Shown here: positions 9,358 to 17,931 of the stretch, piece after piece
How positions within the stretch are numbered: the stretch's first letter is position 1
Layout: each line of letters begins with the position of its first letter
Assembly: GCA_001184205.1 (NCBI GenBank)
Contig: LBMP01000007.1
Span: 186,001 to 250,000 of the forward strand
DNA length: 64,000 nucleotides
Direction: 5' to 3'
Origin: Desulfocarbo indianensis
GTDB taxonomy: Bacteria; Desulfobacterota; Desulfarculia; Desulfarculales; Desulfarculaceae
Position numbers and translations under genes: made by a program
The notes under the pieces: generated by a model
The model's input: the letters and a program-made list of their open reading frames with translations, nothing else
Told to the model about the DNA's origin: nothing
Databases searched by the model: none

Positions 9358-10779
9358 TCAATTGCGACGGGATTTGGTGCGGAAATTGGGGTGGATGACC
9401 CCCAGCTTGTTGAGCCGATAGGTCATTTGACGCTCGCTCAGGCCCAAGAGCCGCGCCGCGTCTTTTTGCACCCAATTGGAGCGCCTCAAGGCCGCTTCCA
9501 CGGCCTGCCGTTCCAGGGAAAATAGGTTCAGGGTCCGGGAAACCAGGCACACCTCGGGCTGGCCCTCCTGGGCGGCATTGATCTGGTCCACGTCCTCGTC
9601 ATCGGCCGGCAGGCCCAAATCCCCCGGCCGCACGATCCAGCCTTCCAGGAACAGGGCGGCGCGTTCGATGACGTTCTTGAGTTCGCGGATGTTGCCGGGC
9701 CAGGGATAGTTGGCCAGGGCCTGGCGGGCCTCGGGAGACAGCTGAATGGGCGGGCGTCCCAGTTCGCCGCAGATCTGGGCCAGGAAGCGGTCGGCCAGGG
9801 GCAAAATGTCCTCGACGCGTTCCCTTAAAGAGGGAATGTGCAAGGGCGCCACGTTGAGCCGGTAATACAGGTCCTTGCGGAAGCGGCCTTCCTCCACGGC
9901 CGATTCCAGGTCGCGGTTGGTGGCGGCCAGAATGCGCACGTCAACGTGGATCTCGCGGGAGCCGCCCAGGCGGTAGATCACCTGGTTTTCGATGGCCCGC
10001 AAAAGCTTGGACTGCAAACCGGCGCTCATTTCGCCGACCTCGTCCAAGAAAAGGGTGCCTCCGTGGGCCTGTTGAACGCGCCCGTCCCTGGTTTTGTGCG
10101 CGCCGGTGAAGGCGCCTTTTTCATGGCCGAACAGTTCGCTTTCCAGAAGCGTCTCGGAAAGCGAGGCGCAGTTGACCGTGACCAGGGTGGCGTTGCGGCG
10201 GGAGCTGTTGGCATGGATGGCTCCGGCCAAAAGGCTCTTGCCGGTGCCGGTTTCGCCGGTCAAAAGCACCGTGGTGGTGGTGGGGGCCAGGCGGGCCACC
10301 TGCTGCAGTACCCGCACCATGGCCGGGCTTTGCGCCGTGATGCTTTCCAGATTGTAAAGGTAGGGTTGCTCATGGCGCAGGTATTGAAACGCGTGATGCA
10401 AGGAGGCTTTTTCCAGAGCCCGGCCCACGGTGAGTCGCATGTGCTCCAGGTTGACCGGCTTTTCCTGGTAATCGAAAGCGCCGCGGCGCATGGCCTCCAC
10501 CGCCAGGTCCACCGAGCCGGCTTGACTGGTTACGATTACCGGGGTGGTCGGCGAATTGTCCTGGATGCGGCCTATAACGTCCAGCCCCTCCACGCCAGGC
10601 AGCTCCAGGTCAGTGATCACCAACTGGAATATATGCTTGTTAAGGAGGTTCAGCGCTTGGGGACCGTCGCTTGCTTCGGTTACCCGATGGCCGTCCTGGT
10701 TCAGAAATCCACTGATCTTGGCCCGGTGGGCGGGGTCTGGATCCGCTACGAGAAGGTGGTTGCTGGTGAGAACTTGCAT
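9358..10779 (-). CDS. NtrC-family sigma54-dependent response regulator
   Basis: The 473-residue protein has three parts. The receiver domain (1-120) has phosphoacceptor Asp in VITDLELPG and Lys in EKPVN. The AAA+ domain (~140-380) has Walker A GETGTGKS, the sigma54-contact loop GAFTGAH, Walker B GGTLFLDEVGEM and WPGNIRELKN. The C-terminal Fis/NifA-like helix-turn-helix is WVQKDAARLLGLSERQMTYRLNKLG. It activates sigma54 promoters on phosphorylation. AAGGAG nine bases upstream supports ATG 10779. No sensor kinase is encoded nearby, so it is an orphan in this window. Confidence 0.92.
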   Translation of the reverse strand: MQVLTSNHLLVADPDPAHRAKISGFLNQDGHRVTEASDGPQALNLLNKHIFQLVITDLELPGVEGLDVIGRIQDNSPTTPVIVTSQAGSVDLAVEAMRRGAFDYQEKPVNLEHMRLTVGRALEKASLHHAFQYLRHEQPYLYNLESITAQSPAMVRVLQQVARLAPTTTTVLLTGETGTGKSLLAGAIHANSSRRNATLVTVNCASLSETLLESELFGHEKGAFTGAHKTRDGRVQQAHGGTLFLDEVGEMSAGLQSKLLRAIENQVIYRLGGSREIHVDVRILAATNRDLESAVEEGRFRKDLYYRLNVAPLHIPSLRERVEDILPLADRFLAQICGELGRPPIQLSPEARQALANYPWPGNIRELKNVIERAALFLEGWIVRPGDLGLPADDEDVDQINAAQEGQPEVCLVSRTLNLFSLERQAVEAALRRSNWVQKDAARLLGLSERQMTYRLNKLGVIHPNFRTKSRRN

Positions 10780-11120
10780 GGGGCTACTCCTTTGGGCAAG
10801 CATATGAAAGAACCGGTCTCAATATTAATAACATCTTTTTTGCTTTTTTCAAATTTGAAAATTAAACCCAAAAATATGTAACAAATTTACTTAAAATAAA
10901 TAAAAAAAGAACGCGAAGTGTAATAGTCATTTCACAGGTCTGACGGGTGCAGCTTGTCAGAAAACAAATAAGTACAACCAGATAGTAATTTGTAGCGATA
11001 AAATGCCCGAGCAATCCCGGAGGGTTGTTTCCAAATAAATCACAGGCAATGCAATTTATTCACACATTAAGGCTGAGACGGGAGGTGAAAAGAACGAGAA
11101 AAAAGAGGCGGCTGGCGCGG
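10780..11120. other. AT-rich intergenic region
   Basis: Roughly 10800-11060 is markedly AT-rich compared with its neighbours and holds several poly-A/T tracts, probably the promoter region of the response regulator gene (minus strand). No sigma54 (-24/-12) site and no credible gene were found. Confidence 0.4.
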
Positions 11121-11161
11121 CGGGCGGAGGTTTTCCCACTATGCGGGAAAACCTCCGCCCG
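11121..11161. terminator. 17-bp-stem terminator after gatA
   Basis: A perfect inverted repeat (GGGCGGAGGTTTTCCC, loop actatgc, then its complement) lies 19 bp past the gatA stop. T-rich sequence follows on the minus strand some bases downstream. Confidence 0.7.
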
Positions 11162-11179
11162 GTTGGTCCGGTCGCTGGT

Positions 11180-12640
11180 CTACAGTGCGGGACGTTTGGC
11201 GTGGTGGTCGGTGGCTTGCTGAAAGGCGTGGCCCACGGCCAAGACGGTTTCCTCGGCAAAATGGGGGCCGATGATCTGCAGGCCGATGGGACGGCCCTGG
11301 GGACTGAATCCGGAAGGCAGGCTCATGCCGGGCAGTCCGGCCAGGTTTACCGAAAGGGTCAGCACGTCGGAAAGGTACATTTGCAGGGGATCGTCCGCTT
11401 TTTGGCCGAGCTCAAAGGCCGCGGTGGGGGCCACGGGCGAAACGATGGCGTCCACCTCTTGGAAGGCCGCCAGGAAATCCTCCTTGATCAGGGTGCGCAC
11501 CTGGCCGGCCTTGCCGTAATAGGCGTCATAATAGCCCGCCGAAAGGGCGTAGGTGCCCAGCATCACCCGGCGGACGACTTCCTCGCCAAAGCCCTGGGAG
11601 CGGGTGTCCAGATACATGTCCATGAGGTCGGCCTGCTCCTGGCGCACCGACAGCCCGTATTTCACGCCGTCGAAGCGGGCCAGGTTGCTGGAGCACTCCG
11701 CCGGCGCGATGATGTAGTACACCGCCAGGGCGTATTCGGTGTGGGGCAGGCTGATCTCCACGGTGCTGGCGCCCAGGCCTTGCAAAACCTTGATGGCCTC
11801 CCTGGTGGCGCCCTCCACCTCCGGGTCCATGCCGCTCACGAAATATTCCTTGGGCACGCCCAGCTTGAGACCCTTGACGCCGCGCTTAAGAGCCTGGCCG
11901 TAATCCGGCACCGGCAAGGGGGAGCTGGTGGAATCGGCCGGGTCATGGCCGGCCATGGCTTGCAGCACCTGGGCCGCCCCGGCCACGGTGCGGCAGAAGG
12001 GGCCGGCCTGGTCCAGGGAGGAGGCGAAGGCGATCATGCCGAAGCGGCTCACCCGGCCGTAGGTGGGCTTCAGGCCCACCACCCCGCAGTGGCTGGCCGG
12101 CTGGCGGATGGAGCCGCCGGTATCGGTGCCGATGCTGAAAAGGCAGGAGCCCGCCGCGGTGGAGGCGGCCGAGCCGCCCGAGGAGCCTCCCGGAATGGCC
12201 TTCAAGTCCCAGGGGTTGTGGCTGGGGCCAAAGGCGCTGTTTTCCGTGGAGGAGCCCATGGCGAACTCGTCCATGTTCTGCTTGCCCAGGACCACCGCCC
12301 CGGCCCGCTTGAGCCTGGCCACCGCCGTGGCGTCAAAGGGCGGCACGAAGTTTTCCAGGATGCGGCTGCCCGCGGTGGTGGTGAGATCCTTGGTGCAGAA
12401 AACGTCCTTGATGCCGCAGGGGATGCCGGTCAGGGGCCCGCTCCGGCCGGCGGATAAAGCCTGATCCGCGGCTTCGGCCTGCCTAAGGGCGCTTTCGGGA
12501 GTCACGGTCAGATAGGCGCGCACCTGGGGCTCGGTGGCTTGGATGCGGTCCAAAAAGGCCTGGGCGAGTTCCTTGGCGGAGACCTCGCGCCGGTCCAGGA
12601 GTTCCCGCGCCTGCTCCAGGGTCAGTTCATGCAATTCCAT
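11180..12640 (-). CDS. gatA: Asp-tRNA(Asn)/Glu-tRNA(Gln) amidotransferase subunit A
   Basis: The 486-residue amidase-signature enzyme releases ammonia from glutamine for transamidation of mischarged Glu-tRNA(Gln) or Asp-tRNA(Asn). The Ser-cis-Ser-Lys catalytic set is visible in GIKDVF (Lys), [10 protein letters not shown] (cis-Ser) and [11 protein letters not shown] (Ser nucleophile). It lies 12 bp after gatC in the same operon. gatB is not in the window and must be elsewhere. Length is normal for the family. Confidence 0.97.
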   Translation of the reverse strand: MELHELTLEQARELLDRREVSAKELAQAFLDRIQATEPQVRAYLTVTPESALRQAEAADQALSAGRSGPLTGIPCGIKDVFCTKDLTTTAGSRILENFVPPFDATAVARLKRAGAVVLGKQNMDEFAMGSSTENSAFGPSHNPWDLKAIPGGSSGGSAASTAAGSCLFSIGTDTGGSIRQPASHCGVVGLKPTYGRVSRFGMIAFASSLDQAGPFCRTVAGAAQVLQAMAGHDPADSTSSPLPVPDYGQALKRGVKGLKLGVPKEYFVSGMDPEVEGATREAIKVLQGLGASTVEISLPHTEYALAVYYIIAPAECSSNLARFDGVKYGLSVRQEQADLMDMYLDTRSQGFGEEVVRRVMLGTYALSAGYYDAYYGKAGQVRTLIKEDFLAAFQEVDAIVSPVAPTAAFELGQKADDPLQMYLSDVLTLSVNLAGLPGMSLPSGFSPQGRPIGLQIIGPHFAEETVLAVGHAFQQATDHHAKRPAL

Positions 12641-12652
12641 GGCGCGGCCTCC

Positions 12653-12937
12653 TTAAATCACCCTGGGCACCACAAATGATTCGCCGTTGGAATCCGGCGC
12701 GTTGGCCAGAACCCGTTCGCGTTCCAGGGAGGGACGCACCTCATCCTCGCGCAGGGCGCCGGTCAATTCCAGCGCGTGGTTGGTGGAGGCCACGCCCGCG
12801 GTATCCAGTTGGTTGAGCTTTTCCATGGAAGCCAGAATGTCGTTCAACTGGCCGGTGAGACGCTCCATCTGTCCCTCGCTCAGCCTGAGCCTGGCCAACT
12901 GGGCCACGTGGGCCACTTCCTGCCGGGTAATCTTCAT
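12653..12937 (-). CDS. gatC: Asp-tRNA(Asn)/Glu-tRNA(Gln) amidotransferase subunit C
   Basis: The 94-residue small subunit wraps and stabilises GatA/GatB. Typical features are the N-terminal EVAHVAQLARLRLSE, QLNDILASMEKLNQLDT and the C-terminal SFVVPRVI. It is the first gene of a gatC-gatA operon, 12 bp upstream of gatA. Confidence 0.95.
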   Translation of the reverse strand: MKITRQEVAHVAQLARLRLSEGQMERLTGQLNDILASMEKLNQLDTAGVASTNHALELTGALREDEVRPSLERERVLANAPDSNGESFVVPRVI

Positions 12938-13343
12938 GAGCCGTATCTCCCGCTTATGCCTGCTTGCCTGGAAAGCTTAGTTATTATCACGGCCCGGCCC
13001 GGCGGACAAGGGCCGGCGCGCAGGGGCCCGGCGAACCGGCCAGGAAAAAGGGCGGCCGCCGGCGGGGTTCGCCGGCCGAGGCGCTCCCCGTGGGCCCGTT
13101 ATTTAACTTGACCCGCGAGGGGCCGCGGCACTAGGCTTAATAAAACGATCAGCGAAGGTATAGTACGAGCTGAAATGTTAGCCGGCGGTGAGGGCTGTTC
13201 AAGCCGTTTTCGTAACCGCCTTTCATCTCAAAGAGCCCCCCCCTTAACATAATGCTCCATGAGTGAGCATCCGATTTCAGCGTCCCTTAGGGGGCGTTGA
13301 ATGGCAAGCACCCAAACCCCCGTCGCCAGCAAAGGAGCGAGGA
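12938..13343. other. Divergent promoter region, no gene seen
   Basis: The stretch separates gatC (minus) from an exported-protein gene (plus). A possible plus-strand promoter is TTGACC at 13108 and TAGGCT at 13132 with an 18-bp spacer, which would give a ~200-nt leader. The first 170 bp are very GC-rich with local inverted repeats. Confidence 0.35.
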
Positions 13344-14606
13344 GTGTTGCGAATCATTGCGTTCAGCGTACTCTGGCTGTTCCTGGCGGCGGCCAGCGCG
13401 CCGGCGGCCACGATTTATGTGGATGTGGGCGCGCCGCCCGGCGGCAACGGCACCGCCAGCCAGCCCTATCAGAGCATCCAAACGGGAGCGGATCAAAGCC
13501 ACGGGGGCGACGTGATCCAGATTCAGGCGGGCAACTACTACCAGGCCTTGGACCTGGGCGGCAAGTCGATCACCTTGGCGCCCCAGGGCGAAGCGGTGCT
13601 GACCCTCTTCGAGCCCCTGGATTGCGAGATGACCTCCGCCCATCCCCTTTGCCCCCGCATTGTTCCCCAAGAGCAAAACGCCGCCTTCAGCCTGGAGCCG
13701 TCGGGATTGGTCTGGAACCAGGCCGGCGGCTATTGGATAGGGGTCAGCGACAATTACAACGATCTGGGGCCGGCGGGCCACGGCGAATACGCCCTGTTCG
13801 GCTTCGAGGAAAAAGCCGACGTCACGGGCAAGCTCTTCGCCTTTCCCCTGCTGAGCGCGGCCGACGCCCAGGCGCTGAGCCCCAACGACCTGGAAGGCCT
13901 GACCCGCCTGCCCAACGGAACCCTGGCGGCCCTGGGCTCCCTTTCCCTGCACAGCAAGAATGCCCAGCGGGACACCTGGTACCGTTTCCGGGGCTTCAGT
14001 TTCAGCTTGAGCGGCAAGAGCGCCCAGAACCTGACCTTGCTCTCCCGCGATTACCGCCAGGACCTGCGCGAATGGGTCATCTCCAGCGCCGAGATTCCCT
14101 GGGACATGGAAAACATCACCAGCCGGCCGGAGACCGGGACGGGCATCAACGTGGAAGGCTTGGCCAGCAGCGCCGACGGCGACCTGCTCATCGGGTTCCG
14201 GGGTCCCCTGTGGACCCAGGGCGGGACCCAACGGGCGCTGGTCTTGACCACCAACCAACTGCCGCCCAACGGCGTGCCGGTATCCAAGGACCGCACCTAC
14301 ATGCCGGTGAGCGAGGGCGACGGCATTCGGGGATTCGAGCGGGTTCCCCTGGACAATCGGGACCTGTACGTGCTGCTCTTGGGCAGGACCGACAACGCCC
14401 ACGACCCTCTGCGCTACGCGGTGTGGGACCGGGCCAGCAACGAGCTTATGAACCTTGGCGACACCACGCTGCCCGATGGTTTCGTGGCCGAGGGCATAGA
14501 CGTGCGCGAGCTTACCCAATACCACGGCGCCACCAGCCTGGTGGTGGGCATCGTGGACGACCTCAGCGCTAAATTCATGAAGAAGACTATCTATCTGAGC
14601 AATTAG
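13344..14606 (+). CDS. Exported DUF3616-type protein with N-terminal beta-helix-like segment
   Basis: The 420-residue protein begins at GTG 13344 (AAAGGAG six bases upstream; TTG 13347 also possible) with a signal peptide. The first mature part (TIYVDVGAPPGGNGTASQPYQSIQTG...GDVIQIQAGNYYQ) is the opening of a DUF1565/pectate-lyase-like right-handed helix but covers only about two coils. From about residue 100 onward it matches DUF3616 (EGLTRLPNGTL, GINVEGLASSADGDLLIGFRGPL). Function is unknown; a secreted or surface role is inferred. It lies 41 bp before the tail-collar-like gene, possibly in one operon. Confidence 0.7.
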   Translation: MLRIIAFSVLWLFLAAASAPAATIYVDVGAPPGGNGTASQPYQSIQTGADQSHGGDVIQIQAGNYYQALDLGGKSITLAPQGEAVLTLFEPLDCEMTSAHPLCPRIVPQEQNAAFSLEPSGLVWNQAGGYWIGVSDNYNDLGPAGHGEYALFGFEEKADVTGKLFAFPLLSAADAQALSPNDLEGLTRLPNGTLAALGSLSLHSKNAQRDTWYRFRGFSFSLSGKSAQNLTLLSRDYRQDLREWVISSAEIPWDMENITSRPETGTGINVEGLASSADGDLLIGFRGPLWTQGGTQRALVLTTNQLPPNGVPVSKDRTYMPVSEGDGIRGFERVPLDNRDLYVLLLGRTDNAHDPLRYAVWDRASNELMNLGDTTLPDGFVAEGIDVRELTQYHGATSLVVGIVDDLSAKFMKKTIYLSN

Positions 14607-14647
14607 GCGCTCCGCCGGCGGGGAGCGCCTCCCGAAGGGGGGATAAT

Positions 14648-15313
14648 ATGAAAAAGTATGCGATTTTGGTTTTGTTTGTGCTGGCGGCGATGATCGCGGC
14701 TCCGGCCCAGGCCACGGATACCATAACCGTGCGGGGAGACCTGAACGTAACCGGTTCCATAAACGGCACCGGCGTGGTGCCGGTGGGCGGGATAATCGAT
14801 TGGTGGCGGCCCAGCGGCTCCAGCCTGACCATTCCCGCCAATTTCAAGATTTGCGACGGATCGGCGGTGAGCGATGCGGCCAGCCCCTTCAACGGCAAGA
14901 ACGTGCCGGATTTGCGGCAGAAGTTCGTGCGGGGCGGGGGGGCTTATTCCGATATCGGGCAGACCGGCGGCAGCGCCACCGCCACTGCCAGCGGCACCAC
15001 GGCCAGCGGCGGCCGCGATCACACCCATACCTTGGCTTCCACCACGGGCTTGGTCAGTGACGACGACAACAGCGCCGGTTCCGGTAATTGCTATTACACC
15101 AAGGATGACAACAAAGGCTGGGGCAGCAACTGCGGCAGCGGCACCAAGGTGCACATCAGAGTGGATGCCGGTGACAACAACGAGGGGCAGCACAGGCACG
15201 TACTGGGAGGCTCCACCGGCAGCGCCAGCACCGGGCATACCCATACTTTCAGCGCCCAGGTCGACACGGTGCCGCCCTACTTCACGCTCTTGAAGATCAT
15301 CCGCATCAAGTAA
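14648..15313 (+). CDS. Exported phage-tail-collar-like protein with HxH motifs
   Basis: The 221-residue protein has a signal peptide (ends AAPAQA) and a domain resembling phage short-tail-fibre collars: GGIIDWWRPSG, FKICDGSAVSDA, NVPDLRQKFVRGGG, IGQTGGS and the terminal PPYFTLLKIIRIK. Three His-X-His groups (DHTHT, QHRHV, GHTHT) correspond to metal-chelating histidines known from T4 gp12. Here it is exported and has no phage neighbours, so a trimeric, metal-stabilised surface fibre or adhesin is inferred. It resembles the bacterial Mdp-type collar proteins. Confidence 0.75.
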   Translation: MKKYAILVLFVLAAMIAAPAQATDTITVRGDLNVTGSINGTGVVPVGGIIDWWRPSGSSLTIPANFKICDGSAVSDAASPFNGKNVPDLRQKFVRGGGAYSDIGQTGGSATATASGTTASGGRDHTHTLASTTGLVSDDDNSAGSGNCYYTKDDNKGWGSNCGSGTKVHIRVDAGDNNEGQHRHVLGGSTGSASTGHTHTFSAQVDTVPPYFTLLKIIRIK

Positions 15314-15333
15314 GCGCTGGTTCCTGGTTAACG

Positions 15334-15368
15334 ACGCGCGCCCCGGCCGGACCGGCCGGGGCGCGCGT
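15334..15368 (+). terminator. Terminator-like 17-bp palindrome
   Basis: A GC-rich inverted repeat (ACGCGCGCCCCGGCCGG and its complement around a single central A) begins 21 bp after the tail-collar-like gene. The T-run is short (gttatg). Confidence 0.6.
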
Positions 15369-15609
15369 TATGACGGCGGCGCGACGCTGTCGGTGGGTGT
15401 GTGTTCGGGATTCGGCGGCGCGGTGTTCGGGCTCACCGCCGCCGTGAAAAGCGCCAGCACCCTGAAACGGGGCCGGGTCGAGCAATCCAATTTCCACGAC
15501 TTCCCGCTCCCGCGCATGAGCGGGATGCCCGCCATGACGGGGCGAAGGGCGGTCTGCGGCTGTATACTAAAAACAGCGACCCCGGCAACCCACCTGGGAA
15601 AGGCAAGGC
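15369..15609. other. Spacer without recognised gene
   Basis: Small local inverted repeats are present (for example CCCGCTC...GAGCGGG near 15505-15525), but no gene or RNA family is recognised. Confidence 0.3.
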
Positions 15610-15825
15610 ATGGGCAAGGCCACCGTGGACAATCCGGAGCCATCTCCCCGGCGATGCGCCCGCTGCGGGAAGGTGATCAGCCCTGGCGACGGATACCGGC
15701 GGGGAAGGGAGACGCTGTGCGGCGACTGCTGCATGGATCTGCGCATGACCCGCCCGCGCAAGACCCATTGGCAATACCTGAGCTGCATCAGGAGCCAGTA
15801 CCTGCGCCGACCGGAGGAAGGCTAG
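15610..15825 (+). CDS. Small zinc-ribbon protein
   Basis: The 71-residue protein has two Cys-X2-Cys knuckles (CARCGKVI and CGDCCMD) around GDGYRRGRETL, followed by a basic tail. It resembles small LIM- or DksA-like zinc ribbons, but no precise family is recognised. An AAGGCAAGG purine stretch precedes the ATG. It stands alone between two convergent units, so confidence rests on the paired cysteines and the composition. Confidence 0.55.
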   Translation: MGKATVDNPEPSPRRCARCGKVISPGDGYRRGRETLCGDCCMDLRMTRPRKTHWQYLSCIRSQYLRRPEEG

Positions 15826-15891
15826 CCCGGCGGCGGGGCCGCAACCCAGGGCAAAAGGGATCGGCCAGCTTGGAAGGCGGGCCCCTTGGGG

Positions 15892-16953
15892 CTACATTTC
15901 CAGTTCGAACATCTCGCCGTTGTGCAGCTTCCAGTAACGATCATGCACGCCGATGGCCTCCTTGAGGGGCCAGGGCTGCTCGGTGTCCCTGGCGGCGCGG
16001 CGCAGCTCGTTGGCGCTGTCGTCGCCCATCAGCGCCTCCATGGTGGCCAGACAGCTGCTGGCCAGCGCCTCCGGCGAATAGCCCCCTTCCAGGGTGCCCA
16101 CGACGCGCCCGGGACAGTGTTGTTGGGCCACGTCCATGACGATCCTGGTCAAGGCGGCGTAGCCCCGGTCGCTCAGCTCCTCGCCTCCCAGGGGATCGTC
16201 GCGGTGGGCATCGTAGCCGGCCGAGATCAAGATGAACTGGGGCTCGAACTGCATGGCCACCGGAGCCAAGAGGTCTTCGTAGACCCGTATGAACGCCGCG
16301 TCTCCGTAGCCGCCTCCCAGGGGCACGTTCACGGTATAGCCCTCGCCCAGGCTGCGCCCCACCGCGTTCACCGGGCCGGTGCCGGGATAAAAAGGCGACT
16401 GGTGAGTGGAGAAGTAGAGCACCTGGGGGTCCAGGAAAAAGGCGTCCTCGGTGCCGTTGCCGTGGTGCACGTCCCAATCCACGATGAGCACCCGCTTCAG
16501 GCCGCGGGCCTGGATGAGATGGGCGGCGGCCACGGCCACGTTGTTGAACATGCAAAACCCCATGGCGCGCACCGGGGTGGCGTGGTGGCCCGGCGGCCGC
16601 AGCAGGGCCAGGCCGTTGGTCACCTTGCCGTCCAAGGCGGCGTCGCAGAGGTCGATCAGGGAGCCCGCCGCGTTGAGCGCGGCGTTGTAGGAGCCCCGCG
16701 AGGTGTGGGTGTCCATGTCCAGGGCCATGGCGCGGCCCTCGGTGGAGGCGATGCGGCTGATGTGGCTGGCCTGATGCACCCTGGCCAGCTCCTCGTTGGT
16801 GGCGCGGCGCAGGGGCACCCGCTGGGTTTGGGCCAGGCCGGGCCAAGTGGCCAGGGCCAGGTCCAGGGCCGCCAACCGCCGGGGCGATTCGGGGTGATAT
16901 GAACCGGGGTCGTGGTCTTGAAAAACCGGATCGTGCACCAAACCCAATGGCAT
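15892..16953 (-). CDS. Histone deacetylase family (AcuC/APAH-like) hydrolase
   Basis: The 353-residue zinc hydrolase has the arginase/deacetylase fold. Active-site segments are RPPGHHATPVRAMGFCMFNN, DWDVHHGNGTEDAF and SAGYDAHRDDPLGG, giving the tandem His and the Asp/His/Asp zinc ligands. It removes acyl groups from acetylated amines or proteins; the substrate is unknown. AAGGAG upstream of ATG 16953 sets the start. It follows the membrane-anchored protein gene by 19 bp, suggesting co-transcription with the symporter group. Confidence 0.9.
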   Translation of the reverse strand: MPLGLVHDPVFQDHDPGSYHPESPRRLAALDLALATWPGLAQTQRVPLRRATNEELARVHQASHISRIASTEGRAMALDMDTHTSRGSYNAALNAAGSLIDLCDAALDGKVTNGLALLRPPGHHATPVRAMGFCMFNNVAVAAAHLIQARGLKRVLIVDWDVHHGNGTEDAFFLDPQVLYFSTHQSPFYPGTGPVNAVGRSLGEGYTVNVPLGGGYGDAAFIRVYEDLLAPVAMQFEPQFILISAGYDAHRDDPLGGEELSDRGYAALTRIVMDVAQQHCPGRVVGTLEGGYSPEALASSCLATMEALMGDDSANELRRAARDTEQPWPLKEAIGVHDRYWKLHNGEMFELEM

Positions 16954-16972
16954 GCTGTCGCTCCTTGGGTGA

Positions 16973-17845
16973 TTAATTGTTACCGGGCTGGTTCTTCGCC
17001 TCCGGGAAAAGGAGCACCCGGCCGTCATACATCACACCGGAAAGATCGTGGGGGTTGATTTTCGCCAGTTCCGCGAAAATTTCGCTGAGGTTGAAGACCA
17101 CCACCTTGTGGCCCGCTTCCAACAGATTCAGGTCGCTGCTCATGTGACCGGTCTTGAGGTTGTAGACCCCCACCATGTGCTCGGCGAATTTCAGTATCTT
17201 GCCCACGCCGGAGGAGTAGCCTTGGGGGTCGGGCCGGTCCGCGTCGGAAGGCAGCTCCACGCCCCGGCTTTTCATGTATTCCCTGAGCAGGCGGTAATGG
17301 ATGTCCCACAGGTTTTCGCCGGGCCGCACCACGCGCACGCCCCAGGCGCTCACCCGTTTTTTCTCGCCCAGGGATTTTTCCAATATCTCGCCGCGCTGGC
17401 CCACCACCAGCTTGCGTTCCAGATCGCCCACCGCCACCACGGTGTCTCCCACCTTGATGCTTTCATCGGAACGCACCACCGCGTCCAGGGAGCGGTCGAG
17501 GCCGTACGGCTCCTTGCGCTTGGCCTGCTCGGCCGATTGGTCCCGGCTGGTCTGGCCCTGGGGGCTGACCTGCACCACGCCGCCTTCAGTGGGCGGCGGC
17601 GGTGCCGGTGCCTGGGATGCCTGGCCCGCGGGCGGCGGCGGAGCGGGCGCCGCCTTGTCGCCGGCCTTGCCGATGGGAGCCACGGGGGGCGCATCCTGGC
17701 CCCAGAAATTGACCACCAGATAAATGGCCAGCGCCAAAAGGACCAGGGCCGCCAGCCAGGGCCAGCGGGAAGGCTTGCCTCCGGAGGGCCGCCTCGATGA
17801 TCCCGATCGCCCGGCTGAGTTATCGTCCGGCGTGAGAGAGAGCAT
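16973..17845 (-). CDS. Membrane-anchored periplasmic protein with LysM-like region
   Basis: The 290-residue protein has a short cytoplasmic N-terminus, one transmembrane helix (WPWLAALVLLALAIYLVVNFW, about residues 28-48), a long Pro/Ala/Gln linker and a C-terminal domain. The C-terminal part has VRVVRPGENLWDIHYRLL, similar to the start of a LysM repeat, suggesting contact with peptidoglycan. No enzyme motif is visible. GAGGA upstream supports ATG 17845. It lies between the symporter and the deacetylase-family gene on the same strand. Confidence 0.7.
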   Translation of the reverse strand: MLSLTPDDNSAGRSGSSRRPSGGKPSRWPWLAALVLLALAIYLVVNFWGQDAPPVAPIGKAGDKAAPAPPPPAGQASQAPAPPPPTEGGVVQVSPQGQTSRDQSAEQAKRKEPYGLDRSLDAVVRSDESIKVGDTVVAVGDLERKLVVGQRGEILEKSLGEKKRVSAWGVRVVRPGENLWDIHYRLLREYMKSRGVELPSDADRPDPQGYSSGVGKILKFAEHMVGVYNLKTGHMSSDLNLLEAGHKVVVFNLSEIFAELAKINPHDLSGVMYDGRVLLFPEAKNQPGNN

Positions 17846-17931
17846 GATATTCCTCGCCCGATGGCGGTAGGTGAGCTTGAATCGTTCGGGCGCCCGGCCG
17901 CGCGGCCGGCGCATTGATATAGTCTATCATG

